Shown: positions 19,027-27,616 of the stretch, in pieces | Layout of the letters: each line of letters begins with the position of its first letter | How positions within the stretch are numbered: the stretch's first letter is position 1 | Assembly (NCBI GenBank): GCA_963803295.1 | Contig: CAWDMC010000014.1 | Location: forward strand, 70,423-134,422 | Direction: 5' to 3' | Length of the DNA stretch: 64,000 nucleotides | DNA from: CAWDMC01 sp963803295 | Lineage (GTDB): Bacteria > Acidobacteriota > Terriglobia > UBA7540 | Notes under the pieces: model-generated | What the model was told of the DNA's origin: nothing | The model's database searches: none | The model's input: only the letters and a program-made list of their open reading frames with translations | Program-made: the position numbers and the translations under genes

Positions 19027-20001
19027 GTGCACGAAACCCTCCAGTTTCTTATTCGGCATGGGTATGTGGTAATCTTCGTCTGGGTCTTCATCGAACAGAT
19101 CGGATTACCGATCCCTTCAATTCCAGTTCTGCTGGCGGCCGGCGCCCTAGCAGGATCACACGGTTTATCGTTCTGGGTGTCGCTCTGTCTCGCGCTCGCT
19201 GCCGGCCTGACCAGCGACCTGATCTGGTACAGCCTGGGGGAACACCGCGGCCACACGATCTTGAATCTTCTATGCCGGATCTCCCTCGAGCCTGACTCCT
19301 GTGTTCGCCGCACCGAGAATCTTTTCACCCGGCGTGGATCTCGCGCCCTGCTGGTGGCCAAATTCGTGCCGGGACTTGGAGCTGTAACGGCGCCGCTCGC
19401 CGGCATGATCCACATGCCGATCGGCCGTTTCGTGGCCTGGGATGCCAGTGGCATCTCGCTTTGGGCCGGTTCATTCCTGCTAGCAGGCTACATCTTCAGC
19501 TCGCAGCTTGAGCACGTCGGGGCCTACGCGTTGCGCTTAGGATCGTGGCTGGCGGTGCTGATGATTGCCGGGTTGGCCGCCTGGATAGGACGTAAGTTTT
19601 ACGAACGCAAGCGTTTCCTCCGCAAGCTGCGGGTGGCCCGAATTACGCCGGAGGAGCTGAAACAAATGCTCGCCTCGACCGAGCCCACCTGCATTATTGA
19701 TCTCCGTCATTCCATTGAACTTAAAGAGGATGGAGCGGTCATCCCCGGCGCCATTCACATAGATCCGGAAGAAATTGAGGCGCGTCATGACGAGATTCCG
19801 CGCGACCGCGACGTCGTGCTTTACTGCACCTGACCGAACGAAGCCACCAGCGCCCGTGCGGCGCTGCTTCTTCGGAATCACGGGATCACCCGTGTGCGTC
19901 CACTCGAAGGCGGCCTCCAGGCTTGGATCGGACTTGGTTACCCGGTCGAACAAAAGGTGATACTGATCACCGAACCGCCCGTGGCTTCCCAACCCTCCTG
20001 A
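19027..20001 (+). CDS. DedA-family membrane protein fused to a rhodanese domain; predicted selenoprotein (UGA codon 269 = Sec)
   Basis: 324 residues if the TGA at 19831 is read through. Residues 1-200 are a DedA/SNARE-associated membrane protein (FIEQIGLPIPSIPVLLAAG, VAKFVPGLGAVTAPLAGM), a lipid-carrier-flippase-related family. Residues 210-315 are a rhodanese domain: CIIDLRHSIELKEDG, then VVLYCT, the UGA, PNEATSARAALLL and PLEGGLQAW. Aligned with known rhodaneses such as GlpE, the UGA falls exactly on the persulfide-forming cysteine; relatives have CPNEATSAR there. The frame after the UGA is fully family-like to a natural stop at 20001. A strong hairpin starts directly after the UGA. A Cys-to-stop mutation is the alternative, but the hairpin and the second such case in this window favour selenocysteine. 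Confidence 0.8.
19834..19875 (+). ncRNA. Predicted bacterial SECIS hairpin for the DedA-rhodanese UGA
   Basis: Directly after UGA the arms CCGAA, GAAGC and AGCGCC pair with GGCGCT, GCTTC and TTCGG: 16 base pairs with one bulged C at 19839 and a CACC bulge at 19845-19848. The apical loop CGTGC (19855-19859) starts 21 bases after UGA and has G in its second position, as bacterial SECIS models require. SelB binding is inferred from structure only. Confidence 0.75.
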
Positions 20002-20279
20002 CCTCCGGCGCACAGACTATATACTATTGTGATGGCAGTCACAGACGGGCGCAGAGCGGACCGTACTAAAGTAGGAATTGTCCAGTCCGTCCTCTGGGAG
20101 ATGAGAGCGCATCGTTGACGCTTGAAACTAGGTGTGTTATAAAGATAAACCTTTACTGTTGAGTCATTCTTGCTCACGTGGACGGTTCCCTGGAACAAAA
20201 ATCGAAACCATCGGCTGGCGTCGAAGGCGCCGCAACCTGCGGCAGGCGGCCAGACAATCAATAGCCTGGAGGCAAATCC

Positions 20280-22817
20280 ATGAGCCCCACCTCTGCTTTA
20301 CGCGTGATCCTGCGTAACCGGCTCGCCGGGTACTTATCCGTGGGAGGCCGGATTTCGAAGATGCTTGCGGCGACCATCGCCGTAGGCGTCATGAGTGCGA
20401 CCGCTGCCATAGCCCAGACCCCTGAGGAAGGGGCCGGCGGCGAGGCCAGTTTGAAGCTCCCTGACCTCTCTACGGTTTCGTTCCTGGGCGTCGACGGCCA
20501 CAAACTGTTGTTGATCGGAATACTATTCTGTATCTTCGGGCTGCTGTTTGGCATGGTCATCTACACCCACCTTAGGAACCTTCCTGTTCATCAGACCATG
20601 AGGGATGTGTCCCAGCTGATCTGGGAAACCTGCAAGACCTATCTCGTTACCCAGGGCAAGTTCCTGGCGCTGCTTTGGGTCTTCATCGCCGCGATCATTT
20701 TGGTGTACTTCGGTGTGCTGCAGCACTTCCCCGCCAGCCGCGTGCTCATTATCCTGGCCTTCAGCGTGGTCGGAATCTGCGGGAGCTATGGCGTGGCCTG
20801 GTTTGGCATCCGAGTTAACACTTTCGCCAATTCGCGGGCCGCCTTTGCCAGCCTTCGCGGTAAGCCTTATCCGATTTATCAGATCCCACTTTCATCCGGC
20901 ATGAGCATCGGTATGATGCTGATCAGCGTGGAACTGCTGATGATGTTGATTATTCTGCTGTTTATTCCGGGTGACTACGCCGGGCAATGCTTCATCGGAT
21001 TCGCCATCGGCGAGTCGCTGGGCGCGGCGGCCTTGCGTATTGCCGGCGGCATCTTCACCAAGATTGCCGACATCGGCTCCGACCTCATGAAAATCGTCTT
21101 CAAGATCAAAGAAGACGACGCGCGTAACCCGGGTGTGATCGCCGATTGCACGGGTGACAACGCAGGCGATTCGGTGGGACCAACCGCTGACGGTTTCGAA
21201 ACTTACGGCGTCACCGGGGTCGCGCTGATCACTTTCATCCTGCTGGCGGTGAAAGATCCGACGGTTCAGGTGCAGTTGCTGGTGTGGATCTTCTTGATGC
21301 GCATCATGATGCTGGTGGCTAGCGCGGGCGCCTACTTCCTCAACGGCGCCATTGCCAAAGCCCGCTACGAGAACGCGGACAAGATGAACTTTGAAGCGCC
21401 GCTGACCTCGCTGGTCTGGATTACTTCGGTGGTTTCGATCGCGCTCACCTACGTGGTGTCCTACTTCATCATCCCTGGCCTGGGTGGCGATACGACCCTA
21501 TGGTGGAAACTCTCGACCATCATCTCCTGCGGGACGTTGGCGGGCGCCCTCATTCCCGAACTCGTGAAAGTATTCACCTCCGTTGAGTCCCGCCACGTCA
21601 AAGAGGTCGTAATCGGGGCACAGGAGGGCGGCGCGTCGCTCGGCATCCTCTCGGGCTTTGTTGCCGGAAACTTCTCCGCCTACTACCTGGGACTAGCCAT
21701 GGTGTTGCTGATGTCCATCGGCGCCTACGTCAGTTCCTTGGGCCTGGGAGCCTTCATGGTGGCGGCGCACGTGTTTGCTTTCGGTTTGGTGGCCTTCGGC
21801 TTCCTGGGCATGGGCCCCGTGACGATCGCGGTCGATTCCTATGGGCCAGTCACCGATAACGCCCAGTCCGTGTATGAGCTCTCGCTGATCGAGCAGGTTC
21901 CGAACATCGAACAGGAACTTAAGCGGGATTTCAATGTCGAGGCAAGATTCGATAGAGCTAAGGACTTGCTGGAAGAAAACGACGGCGCCGGCAACACCTT
22001 TAAAGCGACGGCTAAGCCGGTGCTGATCGGGACGGCGGTGGTGGGCGCCACCACCATGATCTTCTCGATCATTATGGCGCTTACCCTGGGGCTTACTACT
22101 AACGTTGACAAGCTGTCTCTCTTACACGCCCCCTTTGTCCTCGGTATCGTCACCGGCGGCGCCGTGATTTACTGGTTCACCGGGGCAAGTACACAGGCGG
22201 TGACCACCGGCGCCTACCGCGCGGTGGAGTTCATCAAGCGGCATATCCACCTGGAGAGTGCCGATAAGGCTTCCGTCAAGGATAGCAAACGGGTCGTCGA
22301 GATCTGCACCCAGTACGCCCAGAAGGGTATGTTGAACATCTTCATCGCAGTGTTCTTTGCCACCCTGGCTTTTGCCTTCGTGGAACCCTTCTTCTTCATC
22401 GGGTACCTGATCTCGATTGCCACCTTTGGACTCTATCAGGCGATCTTCATGGCCAACACCGGCGCAGCTTATGACAACTCCAAGAAGATCGTCGAAGTCG
22501 AGCTGAAGCAGAAGGGAACTGAGCTTCACGCTGCCACCGTCATCTGCGACACGGTGGGCGATCCGTTCAAGGATACTTCTTCCGTGGCCCTGAACCCGAT
22601 CATCAAGTTCACCACGCTATTTGGCTTGCTGGCGGTGGAGTTCGCCGTGAAGCTGACCGGTACGGGGGGAAATACCTTGGCTCATTTTCTGGCCGTGGCC
22701 TTCTTCTTGGTTTCGGTCATTTTTGTGTACCGGTCGTTCTACGGAATGCGGATCCGTGGAGGCGCCGAGGCTGAGGAGCCTTCGGCTGCTGCCGAACCGG
22801 TGGTGAGTGGTAAATAG
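20280..22817 (+). CDS. hppA: Membrane-bound proton-pumping pyrophosphatase
   Basis: 845-residue integral membrane enzyme that couples hydrolysis of pyrophosphate to ion transport. The signature GDNAGDSVGPTADGFETYG is at about residue 290, preceded by KIADIGSDLMK and KEDDARNPGVIADCTGDN, the pyrophosphate and Mg site. GPVTDNAQSVYE and a C-terminal GDTVGDPFKDTSS-like block (CDTVGDPFKDTSS) complete the active site. In the segment GNTFKATAKP a Lys occupies the position that separates K-independent (Lys) from K-dependent (Ala) enzymes, so it should be the K-independent, proton-pumping type. The N-terminus is longer than usual with an extra hydrophobic segment. Start ATG has GGAGG upstream. It lies alone and is closed by a terminator. 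Confidence 0.93.
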   Translation: MSPTSALRVILRNRLAGYLSVGGRISKMLAATIAVGVMSATAAIAQTPEEGAGGEASLKLPDLSTVSFLGVDGHKLLLIGILFCIFGLLFGMVIYTHLRNLPVHQTMRDVSQLIWETCKTYLVTQGKFLALLWVFIAAIILVYFGVLQHFPASRVLIILAFSVVGICGSYGVAWFGIRVNTFANSRAAFASLRGKPYPIYQIPLSSGMSIGMMLISVELLMMLIILLFIPGDYAGQCFIGFAIGESLGAAALRIAGGIFTKIADIGSDLMKIVFKIKEDDARNPGVIADCTGDNAGDSVGPTADGFETYGVTGVALITFILLAVKDPTVQVQLLVWIFLMRIMMLVASAGAYFLNGAIAKARYENADKMNFEAPLTSLVWITSVVSIALTYVVSYFIIPGLGGDTTLWWKLSTIISCGTLAGALIPELVKVFTSVESRHVKEVVIGAQEGGASLGILSGFVAGNFSAYYLGLAMVLLMSIGAYVSSLGLGAFMVAAHVFAFGLVAFGFLGMGPVTIAVDSYGPVTDNAQSVYELSLIEQVPNIEQELKRDFNVEARFDRAKDLLEENDGAGNTFKATAKPVLIGTAVVGATTMIFSIIMALTLGLTTNVDKLSLLHAPFVLGIVTGGAVIYWFTGASTQAVTTGAYRAVEFIKRHIHLESADKASVKDSKRVVEICTQYAQKGMLNIFIAVFFATLAFAFVEPFFFIGYLISIATFGLYQAIFMANTGAAYDNSKKIVEVELKQKGTELHAATVICDTVGDPFKDTSSVALNPIIKFTTLFGLLAVEFAVKLTGTGGNTLAHFLAVAFFLVSVIFVYRSFYGMRIRGGAEAEEPSAAAEPVVSGK

Positions 22818-22840
22818 GGACGACACGTGTCATCGCTCTA

Positions 22841-22862
22841 GGGCAGGCAAAAATGCCTGCCC
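22841..22862. repeat. Perfect hairpin after hppA
   Basis: GGGCAGGC and GCCTGCCC form an 8-bp stem around AAAAAT. No T-run follows on the plus strand, so it is probably a REP-like element or mRNA-stabilising hairpin. Confidence 0.5.
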
Positions 22863-22917
22863 ACTCAAGACCACGGTGGCGGTCCCAGGCCGGAGATAGG
22901 ATCGCCGCTGGGTGCTG

Positions 22918-22951
22918 CAGGGCTCGGGCGACCGAGCCCTGTCGTGTTTTT
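22918..22951 (+). terminator. Rho-independent terminator downstream of hppA
   Basis: CAGGGCTCGG at 22918 pairs with CCGAGCCCTG ending at 22941 around a GCGA loop, followed shortly by a run of five T at 22947. Confidence 0.7.
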
Positions 22952-23048
22952 GGGCTTGTCAACAGGGCTCGTGCCACCCATATTTGCTACCATCGCAATG
23001 GGAAACGGCTATCGTGCAGGGAGATCGCTTTTGTCCTATTATGATGCA

Positions 23049-24343
23049 ATGGAAAAGGGACAAACCACGACACCACCCAATCGGGAAGTGACATCTCCCC
23101 TTGGAGTCCCGATTGGCAGGTTGCGGATCTCGAATCTCCTCTCATTTGGTGAGAACGGTGTTGATATCGAGATGGCGCCCCTCAATGTCCTCATCGGGCC
23201 AAATGGTTCAGGCAAGTCAAACCTAATCGAAGTGATTGGCCTCTTGAACAGCACCGTCGAGGATTTGGCGGAGCCTTTCAGAGAAACAGGGGGGATTGCT
23301 GAGTGGATCTGGAAGGGACACTTGAAGGAGCCCACCGCCACCATAGAGGCTGAGGTTACGGTTAACGTTCTTAGGCAGTCTCGTGATCTCGGCTTCACCT
23401 TCCCCTCAAAGATAAGCGCCGTAACCGGAACTGAAACTCGATCCCCTACTGCCCTTCGCTACAAGCTTTCGTTCAGGCCAAGCAACTACCAGCTTGAGAT
23501 CGTCGACGAACGTATCGAGAATGCCTTCCGTCCGGAGTCCCTGTATGCTTCGGTCGAGAAGTACTTTGCGTACGAAAACGGTAGGCCGATGCTGAATGTA
23601 GGAGGTAAGATGCAGGCGCTTCGGCCTGAGGAGATCAATCCGCAGAAGTCGGTGCTCTCCCAACGCAAGGACCCTGATCAATATCCAGAGCTGACTGAAC
23701 TCGGACGGCTCTTCGGGTCGTTCCGATTCTACAGAGACTGGGAGTTTGGCGTCAACTCGCGGGCGCGGGAGGCTTCTCCAGCCGATGCACCTAACGACTT
23801 CTCGAGGAGAGTGCCCGCAATCTGGCACTTATGCTGAACCGGTTCATGGACATGCCTAAGCTTAAGAAACAAATCGTGGAACACATGAGAACATTTTATG
23901 CGAACGCGAAATCAATCAACACCACCGTTGTGGGTGGTCGAATTGATGTGCGCCTGGAGGAGAAGGGATTTAATGTTTCGGCCGCACGACTCTCCGACGG
24001 GACTCTGAGATGGCTGTCCCTGTTGACGATTCTCCTGCATCCTTCACCGCCCCCGCTGGTTTGTCTTGAAGAACCGGAACTCGGACTACACCCAGACGTG
24101 ATCCGTCCGCTGGCGAGGCTTCTGGTCGAGGCCTCGCAACGCATGCAGCTAATTGTCACCACGCACTCTGATACTCTTGTGGACGAGCTTACCGAAATTC
24201 CGGAAGCCGTGATCGTTTGTGAAAAAGAAACAGGGGCAACGACGCTAGAGCGCCTGAAGCGGGAAGATCTTTCGCAGTGGCTGGAGGAGTACACCCTGGG
24301 CGAACTCTGGCATAAAGGCCAGATTGGGGGGACTCGCTGGTGA
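23049..24343 (+). CDS. COG4637-type AAA ATPase with one frameshift; partner of DUF4276
   Basis: One protein of about 430 residues split over two frames. The first part (from 23049) has LLSFGENGVDIEM, Walker A LIGPNGSGKSNL and IAEWIWKG, typical of the COG4637 SMC/RecF-like ATPases. It ends at a TGA at 23835. The second part continues in another frame with ARNLALMLNRF and holds the signature LSDGTLRWLS, Walker B LVCLEEPELGLHP and the switch TTHSDTLVDEL. A single missing base near 23800 (ACTTCTCGAGG) explains the break. The product's stop overlaps the GTG of the DUF4276 gene, so the two form a translationally coupled pair. Such ATPase/DUF4276 pairs recur in bacteria and resemble two-gene defence modules, but the activity is unproven. 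Confidence 0.75.
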
Positions 24344-24951
24344 AGGTCAGGGTTTATGTGGAAGGGGGCGGTAAACAGAGGAAGACCCTGGATGACTGCC
24401 GTCGGGGCTTCGGCCAACTCTTTCACAAGATCGTTCAGGACGGCCACCAACCCAAGGTGATTGCCTGTGGTGGCCGGGATTCTACTTTTGGCGATTTCCA
24501 AAGGGACTTGAGAAACGGCAGAGTGGAGTTTCTCATCCTTCTTGTCGATTCTGAGGAATCCGTTTCGAAGGGCGTCACCAGCTGGGACCACCTGCGGGCG
24601 AGACAGGACGATCAGTGGGAGTGTCCGCCAGAGACCACTGATGACCAAGCGCACCTGATGGTTCAATGCATGGAATCCTGGTTTTTGGCAGACCGGGACA
24701 CTCTGAGGCAGTACTACGGTAAGGAATTCCTCATGAACTCTCTGCCTGGCCAGCCAAACGTTGAGGAGATATCTAAACGAGACGTTGAACGAGCTTTGCA
24801 GCACGCTTCTCAGCGCACACAGAAGGGGCCGTACCACAAGACCGGGCACGGATTCGCTCTGCTCGCGGAAATCGACCCAACCGAACTTCGCAAAGCCTCT
24901 CCGCGGGCGCGGAGGCTCTTCGAGGTTCTCGAGGCACGAGCCAGGATGTAG
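24340..24951 (+). CDS. DUF4276 family protein (Toprim-like)
   Basis: 203 residues from a GTG that overlaps the ATPase stop. VRVYVEGGGKQRKTLDDCRRGF at the N-terminus, with an early Glu, and FLILLVDSEESV further on give the Glu and Asp-x-Glu pattern expected of a Toprim-like metal site; MESWFLADRDTL and KTGHGFALLAEIDP are conserved blocks of DUF4276. The family is usually encoded next to an AAA ATPase, as here. By analogy with OLD and PARIS-type ATPase/Toprim pairs it may be the nuclease or effector half of a defence or stress module. That is inference; no enzyme activity is known to me for this family. Confidence 0.8.
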   Translation: MKVRVYVEGGGKQRKTLDDCRRGFGQLFHKIVQDGHQPKVIACGGRDSTFGDFQRDLRNGRVEFLILLVDSEESVSKGVTSWDHLRARQDDQWECPPETTDDQAHLMVQCMESWFLADRDTLRQYYGKEFLMNSLPGQPNVEEISKRDVERALQHASQRTQKGPYHKTGHGFALLAEIDPTELRKASPRARRLFEVLEARARM

Positions 24952-25005
24952 GAGAGATCAGGGGCCTCATGCTCATCCGCTCGGGCCCGCGTTAGGTGAA
25001 TTCTC

Positions 25006-25368
25006 ATGAACAAGAAGCGAATCAACCCAGCCGGTCGTGAGGCTGGTCCTCGCTTCAGTACAGCGCGACTTAAGGAACTCATCGACGAAGCAACTGTGGA
25101 TGCCTACGGCGAGTCGGAACAAGTCACCGGCTTCTGCACGATGATCGAAGACAATCTAGCCGTTCCCTTCGAGACGACGATTCTTGGAGTTCCTGTCATC
25201 GTGGAGCGGATTGACCTCAACGACGCCGAAGAAATCGTGGCTTTCTGCAAACGCGGACGCGAACGCCAGCGGATCCCGATACTGGATCTTCCGCTTCCGT
25301 CACCACCTCCCGCTGGTATCGAGTGGATTGAAGCCTACCGGCACTGGCACCGAGGCTGGCGGGAGTGA
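25006..25368 (+). CDS. Conserved hypothetical protein (annotated elsewhere as calcium-binding-like)
   Basis: 120-residue soluble protein. GFCTMIEDNLAVPFETTILGVPVIVERI and RIPILDLPLPSPPPAGIEWIEAYR are strongly conserved blocks of a widespread small family that is often labelled calcium-binding protein without biochemical proof. Full length. It follows the DUF4276 gene by about 55 bp in the same direction and may be co-transcribed, but it is also found alone in other genomes, so membership in the ATPase module is doubtful. Confidence 0.75.
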   Translation: MNKKRINPAGREAGPRFSTARLKELIDEATVDAYGESEQVTGFCTMIEDNLAVPFETTILGVPVIVERIDLNDAEEIVAFCKRGRERQRIPILDLPLPSPPPAGIEWIEAYRHWHRGWRE

Positions 25369-25380
25369 CCTCCACGCTCC

Positions 25381-25920
25381 TCAACGTGGCGTTTCCTCCC
25401 ACTTCGTTTCGGCGGCAGCCTTCGGCTGGTCTGTTTCCGGTGCGGTAGCTTCTATTTTTTCCGGGGGAGGCTTCACCACCGTAACTTTGACCGGCGTAAC
25501 GCCCTTCTCGGTCATGCCTAACTCTTGTGCGACGCCTTTCGAAACATCCACGACACGTCCCGGAACATAGGGGCCCCGATCTGTCACCTTCGCCGTTGCG
25601 GAATCCCCCGTTTTCAAGTTGGTCACCTTTACCGTAGAGCCTAAGGGAATGGTTTTGGACGCAACCGTCTGACCATCAGCGTGGAAAGGCTCGCCACTTG
25701 CAGTTTTCTTGCCTTCGAAGTGACGTCCGTACCAGCTTGCCAATCCTCGCAGCGATCTGCGACGGTGTACCTTGCTGCTGACGGTGTCCGTTCTCTTATG
25801 CACCTGGGCATGGTGACCCGTTGCGCCACTGTCTTCTGAGCCAGACGCCCTTGGCGACTGCGCCTGGGATGTAAGAGCGCCGGCCACCAAAAGGCCGCAG
25901 ATGCAAACGAAGTTCTTCAT
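25381..25920 (-). CDS. rlpA: RlpA-like septal ring lytic transglycosylase
   Basis: 179 residues. An N-terminal signal peptide (FVCICGLLVAGALTSQAQ) is followed by a basic, Ser-rich linker and a double-psi beta-barrel domain from about residue 58: RGLASWYGRHFEGKKTASGEPF, PLGSTVKVTNLKTG and VTDRGPYVPGRVVDVS with the catalytic Asp. Such proteins cleave naked glycan strands at the septum or bind peptidoglycan in the periplasm. No C-terminal SPOR domain is present; the tail is a Lys/Pro/Glu-rich extension. The gene is convergent with the preceding 120-residue gene and monocistronic. Confidence 0.9.
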   Translation of the reverse strand: MKNFVCICGLLVAGALTSQAQSPRASGSEDSGATGHHAQVHKRTDTVSSKVHRRRSLRGLASWYGRHFEGKKTASGEPFHADGQTVASKTIPLGSTVKVTNLKTGDSATAKVTDRGPYVPGRVVDVSKGVAQELGMTEKGVTPVKVTVVKPPPEKIEATAPETDQPKAAAETKWEETPR

Positions 25921-26219
25921 GTCTCCTCGCCTTCTTGAGCCTCATCGAGCTTCCCACACCCCCCTTTTATGCGATGCCTCGGGCGGGGTTTCTCGTCGGC
26001 CTCGATCCAAGCCCTTTAAAATGTTCGATTTACTTTATTTGATTTCCAAGGCAGCGCAGTTAAGTACAGGAGTTGCCCGGCGCCTCAATGGAATTCCCGG
26101 AGGTAACTCGGCCCTGTGGTTCTTTCATCGTACCTACAGAGAATCGGACGCTGGCTCCTGGTTCGTTATTTGGCCGCGGGAGTCGTGCCTGGCCTGAAAC
26201 GGGGAAAGGATTTGTTCGG

Positions 26220-27017
26220 ATGAGAAAGACGATATTTCCGTCGATCGTGCTCGCGTGCTGTGTCTGGTCCGTTTTGCTGGCAAAAGACTTATCCAGATCA
26301 GCTGGCTTCACGGGGAATTGGGTTTTGGATACAAGCCAAACCAAGAACGTGCCTCAAGGTCTACAAGAGTATCGGCTTACGGTCGCTCAGGACCCGCAGC
26401 AACTCAAAGTTGACTCCACGCTGCGAGGAGACTTGCATCCGACTGAGGATGCGGGCGGTCAGTATCCTGGAGGTGGCCGTCGCGGGTCCGGCGGTGGCGG
26501 GGGCATAGGTGGCGGTATAGGTGGCGGTATAGGTGGCGGAGTAGGGATGGGCGGGGCGGGGATCGGCGGGATTGGAATGGGTCGTCCGCGCGGAGGTACG
26601 GGAGCGCCCATGGGGGAGGACATGCCCGGAGTGGGATATCCGGGCGGCGGTCAGGGCGCGCCCCGCGGTAGCCAGCGCTCAGAAAAGCAAGGGCTGGCGC
26701 GGATCGCGGCATTCCAACTCTACCCTGCGAGCGCCGTCTACAAGCTCGACGGCAGCGAATCCACTGCACCCTTTGGCGTTGCGGCACATGGCGATGCAAG
26801 TCTCAAGGCGGATTTGGCGAAGAACGCCGATAGTCTGAAGCTTGCGATAACGGGATCCGATCAGGACTCTGGCCAGATCAAGCTCCGGGAGCAATGGAAG
26901 CTGTCGAAAGACGGGCAGTCATTGCTGATCGACCGCAATGTACGATCGCCTGGCGGATCGGCCAATGTGCATCTTGTGTTCTATAAACAGGACTCGGGTT
27001 CGAGCGGCGGCCAGTAG
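26220..27017 (+). CDS. Exported glycine-rich hypothetical protein
   Basis: 265 residues. The start at 26220 (AAGGA upstream) is preferred because it opens with a signal peptide, KTIFPSIVLACCVWSVLLAK. A short domain with FTGNWVLDTSQTKN and LTVAQDPQQLKVDS resembles lipocalin-like repeats of acidobacterial exported proteins. A Gly-rich low-complexity linker of about 60 residues follows, partly made of tandem IGGG units, and a second domain with DSLKLAITGSDQDSGQIKLREQWKLSKDGQSL. The same type of strand pattern appears on both sides of the linker. Function unknown; probably periplasmic. Confidence 0.75.
   Translation: MRKTIFPSIVLACCVWSVLLAKDLSRSAGFTGNWVLDTSQTKNVPQGLQEYRLTVAQDPQQLKVDSTLRGDLHPTEDAGGQYPGGGRRGSGGGGGIGGGIGGGIGGGVGMGGAGIGGIGMGRPRGGTGAPMGEDMPGVGYPGGGQGAPRGSQRSEKQGLARIAAFQLYPASAVYKLDGSESTAPFGVAAHGDASLKADLAKNADSLKLAITGSDQDSGQIKLREQWKLSKDGQSLLIDRNVRSPGGSANVHLVFYKQDSGSSGGQ
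26503..26540 (+). repeat. Short tandem repeat coding Gly-Ile-Gly
   Basis: About three copies of the 12-base unit ATAGGTGGCGGT lie in a row and encode the IGGG units of the glycine-rich protein. Such arrays change length by slippage. Confidence 0.8.
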
Positions 27018-27058
27018 CACAGTCGTCCGGAGCGGATACGAACGTTCAGCTGCACCCA

Positions 27059-27538
27059 TTATTCTGGGATCAACTCATACGAGGTCGAAACCGCAATCGC
27101 ACCCTTCAGGGAACGTGCCACGGGGCAGTGCTCGACGTGAACCGAGTGCACGCGCTCCACTGCGTCGCGGCGATCAGCGTGCGCCCGTAGTTTGTAGTGC
27201 ACGTGAATGCGGCGGATCACCAATATGTTACCGTCGAGTTCGATCTCTCCCGTGGCCTCGGATACCAGTCGGCCGTTCGCGGCATCGATTTGGCGCGCTT
27301 CCAGCGCGGCCCCAAAGGTTCCCGTCAGTCAACCGGCTGTGGCCGCGACGACGTAATCGAGGGTGGTCGCATGCGGCGGGTAATCCTGGGGCCCGACCTT
27401 ATAGTGCGCCGCGATCTCAGAATGGACGCCAAACTCGACGGGCTCGTTCTCTGCAGGCAGGTACGCCAAGCGCACAGGTCCGCGCTGGCGCTCGATCCGG
27501 ACACGCGAAGTGTAGATAACAGAGTTGGGATACGGCAA
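27059..27538 (-). CDS. osmC: OsmC-family peroxidase-like protein; predicted selenoprotein (UGA codon 70 = Sec)
   Basis: 159 residues from a TTG start if the TGA at 27331-27329 is read through. OsmC proteins reduce organic hydroperoxides with a peroxidatic cysteine. Before the UGA the protein reads VEFGVHSEIAAHYKVGPQDY and HATTLDYVVAATAG; after it LTGTFGAALEARQIDAANG, GEIELDGNILVIRRIHVHY and VHVEHCPVARSLKGAI, to a natural stop at 27059. In relatives the residue after AATAG is the catalytic Cys, so the UGA replaces exactly that residue; the second conserved cysteine (HCPVA) is kept. The same frame is family-like on both sides. A SECIS-like hairpin lies 12 bases downstream. The start is uncertain. 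Alternative: a nonsense mutation. Confidence 0.8.
27289..27316 (-). ncRNA. Predicted bacterial SECIS hairpin for the osmC UGA
   Basis: Read on the minus strand, TTTGG and CGCGC (separated by a GGC bulge) pair with GCGCG and CCAAA: 10 base pairs. The apical loop TGGAA (27303-27299) begins 25 bases after UGA and has G in the second position. Distance and loop fit bacterial SECIS rules; function is inferred. Confidence 0.7.
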
Positions 27539-27616
27539 TGGTCACCCCCACGCGGCTATTATCAGCGATCTCAAACAGAGTGCCAGAACCAGGATAAACG
27601 AGTTCACAGTTAAGTG

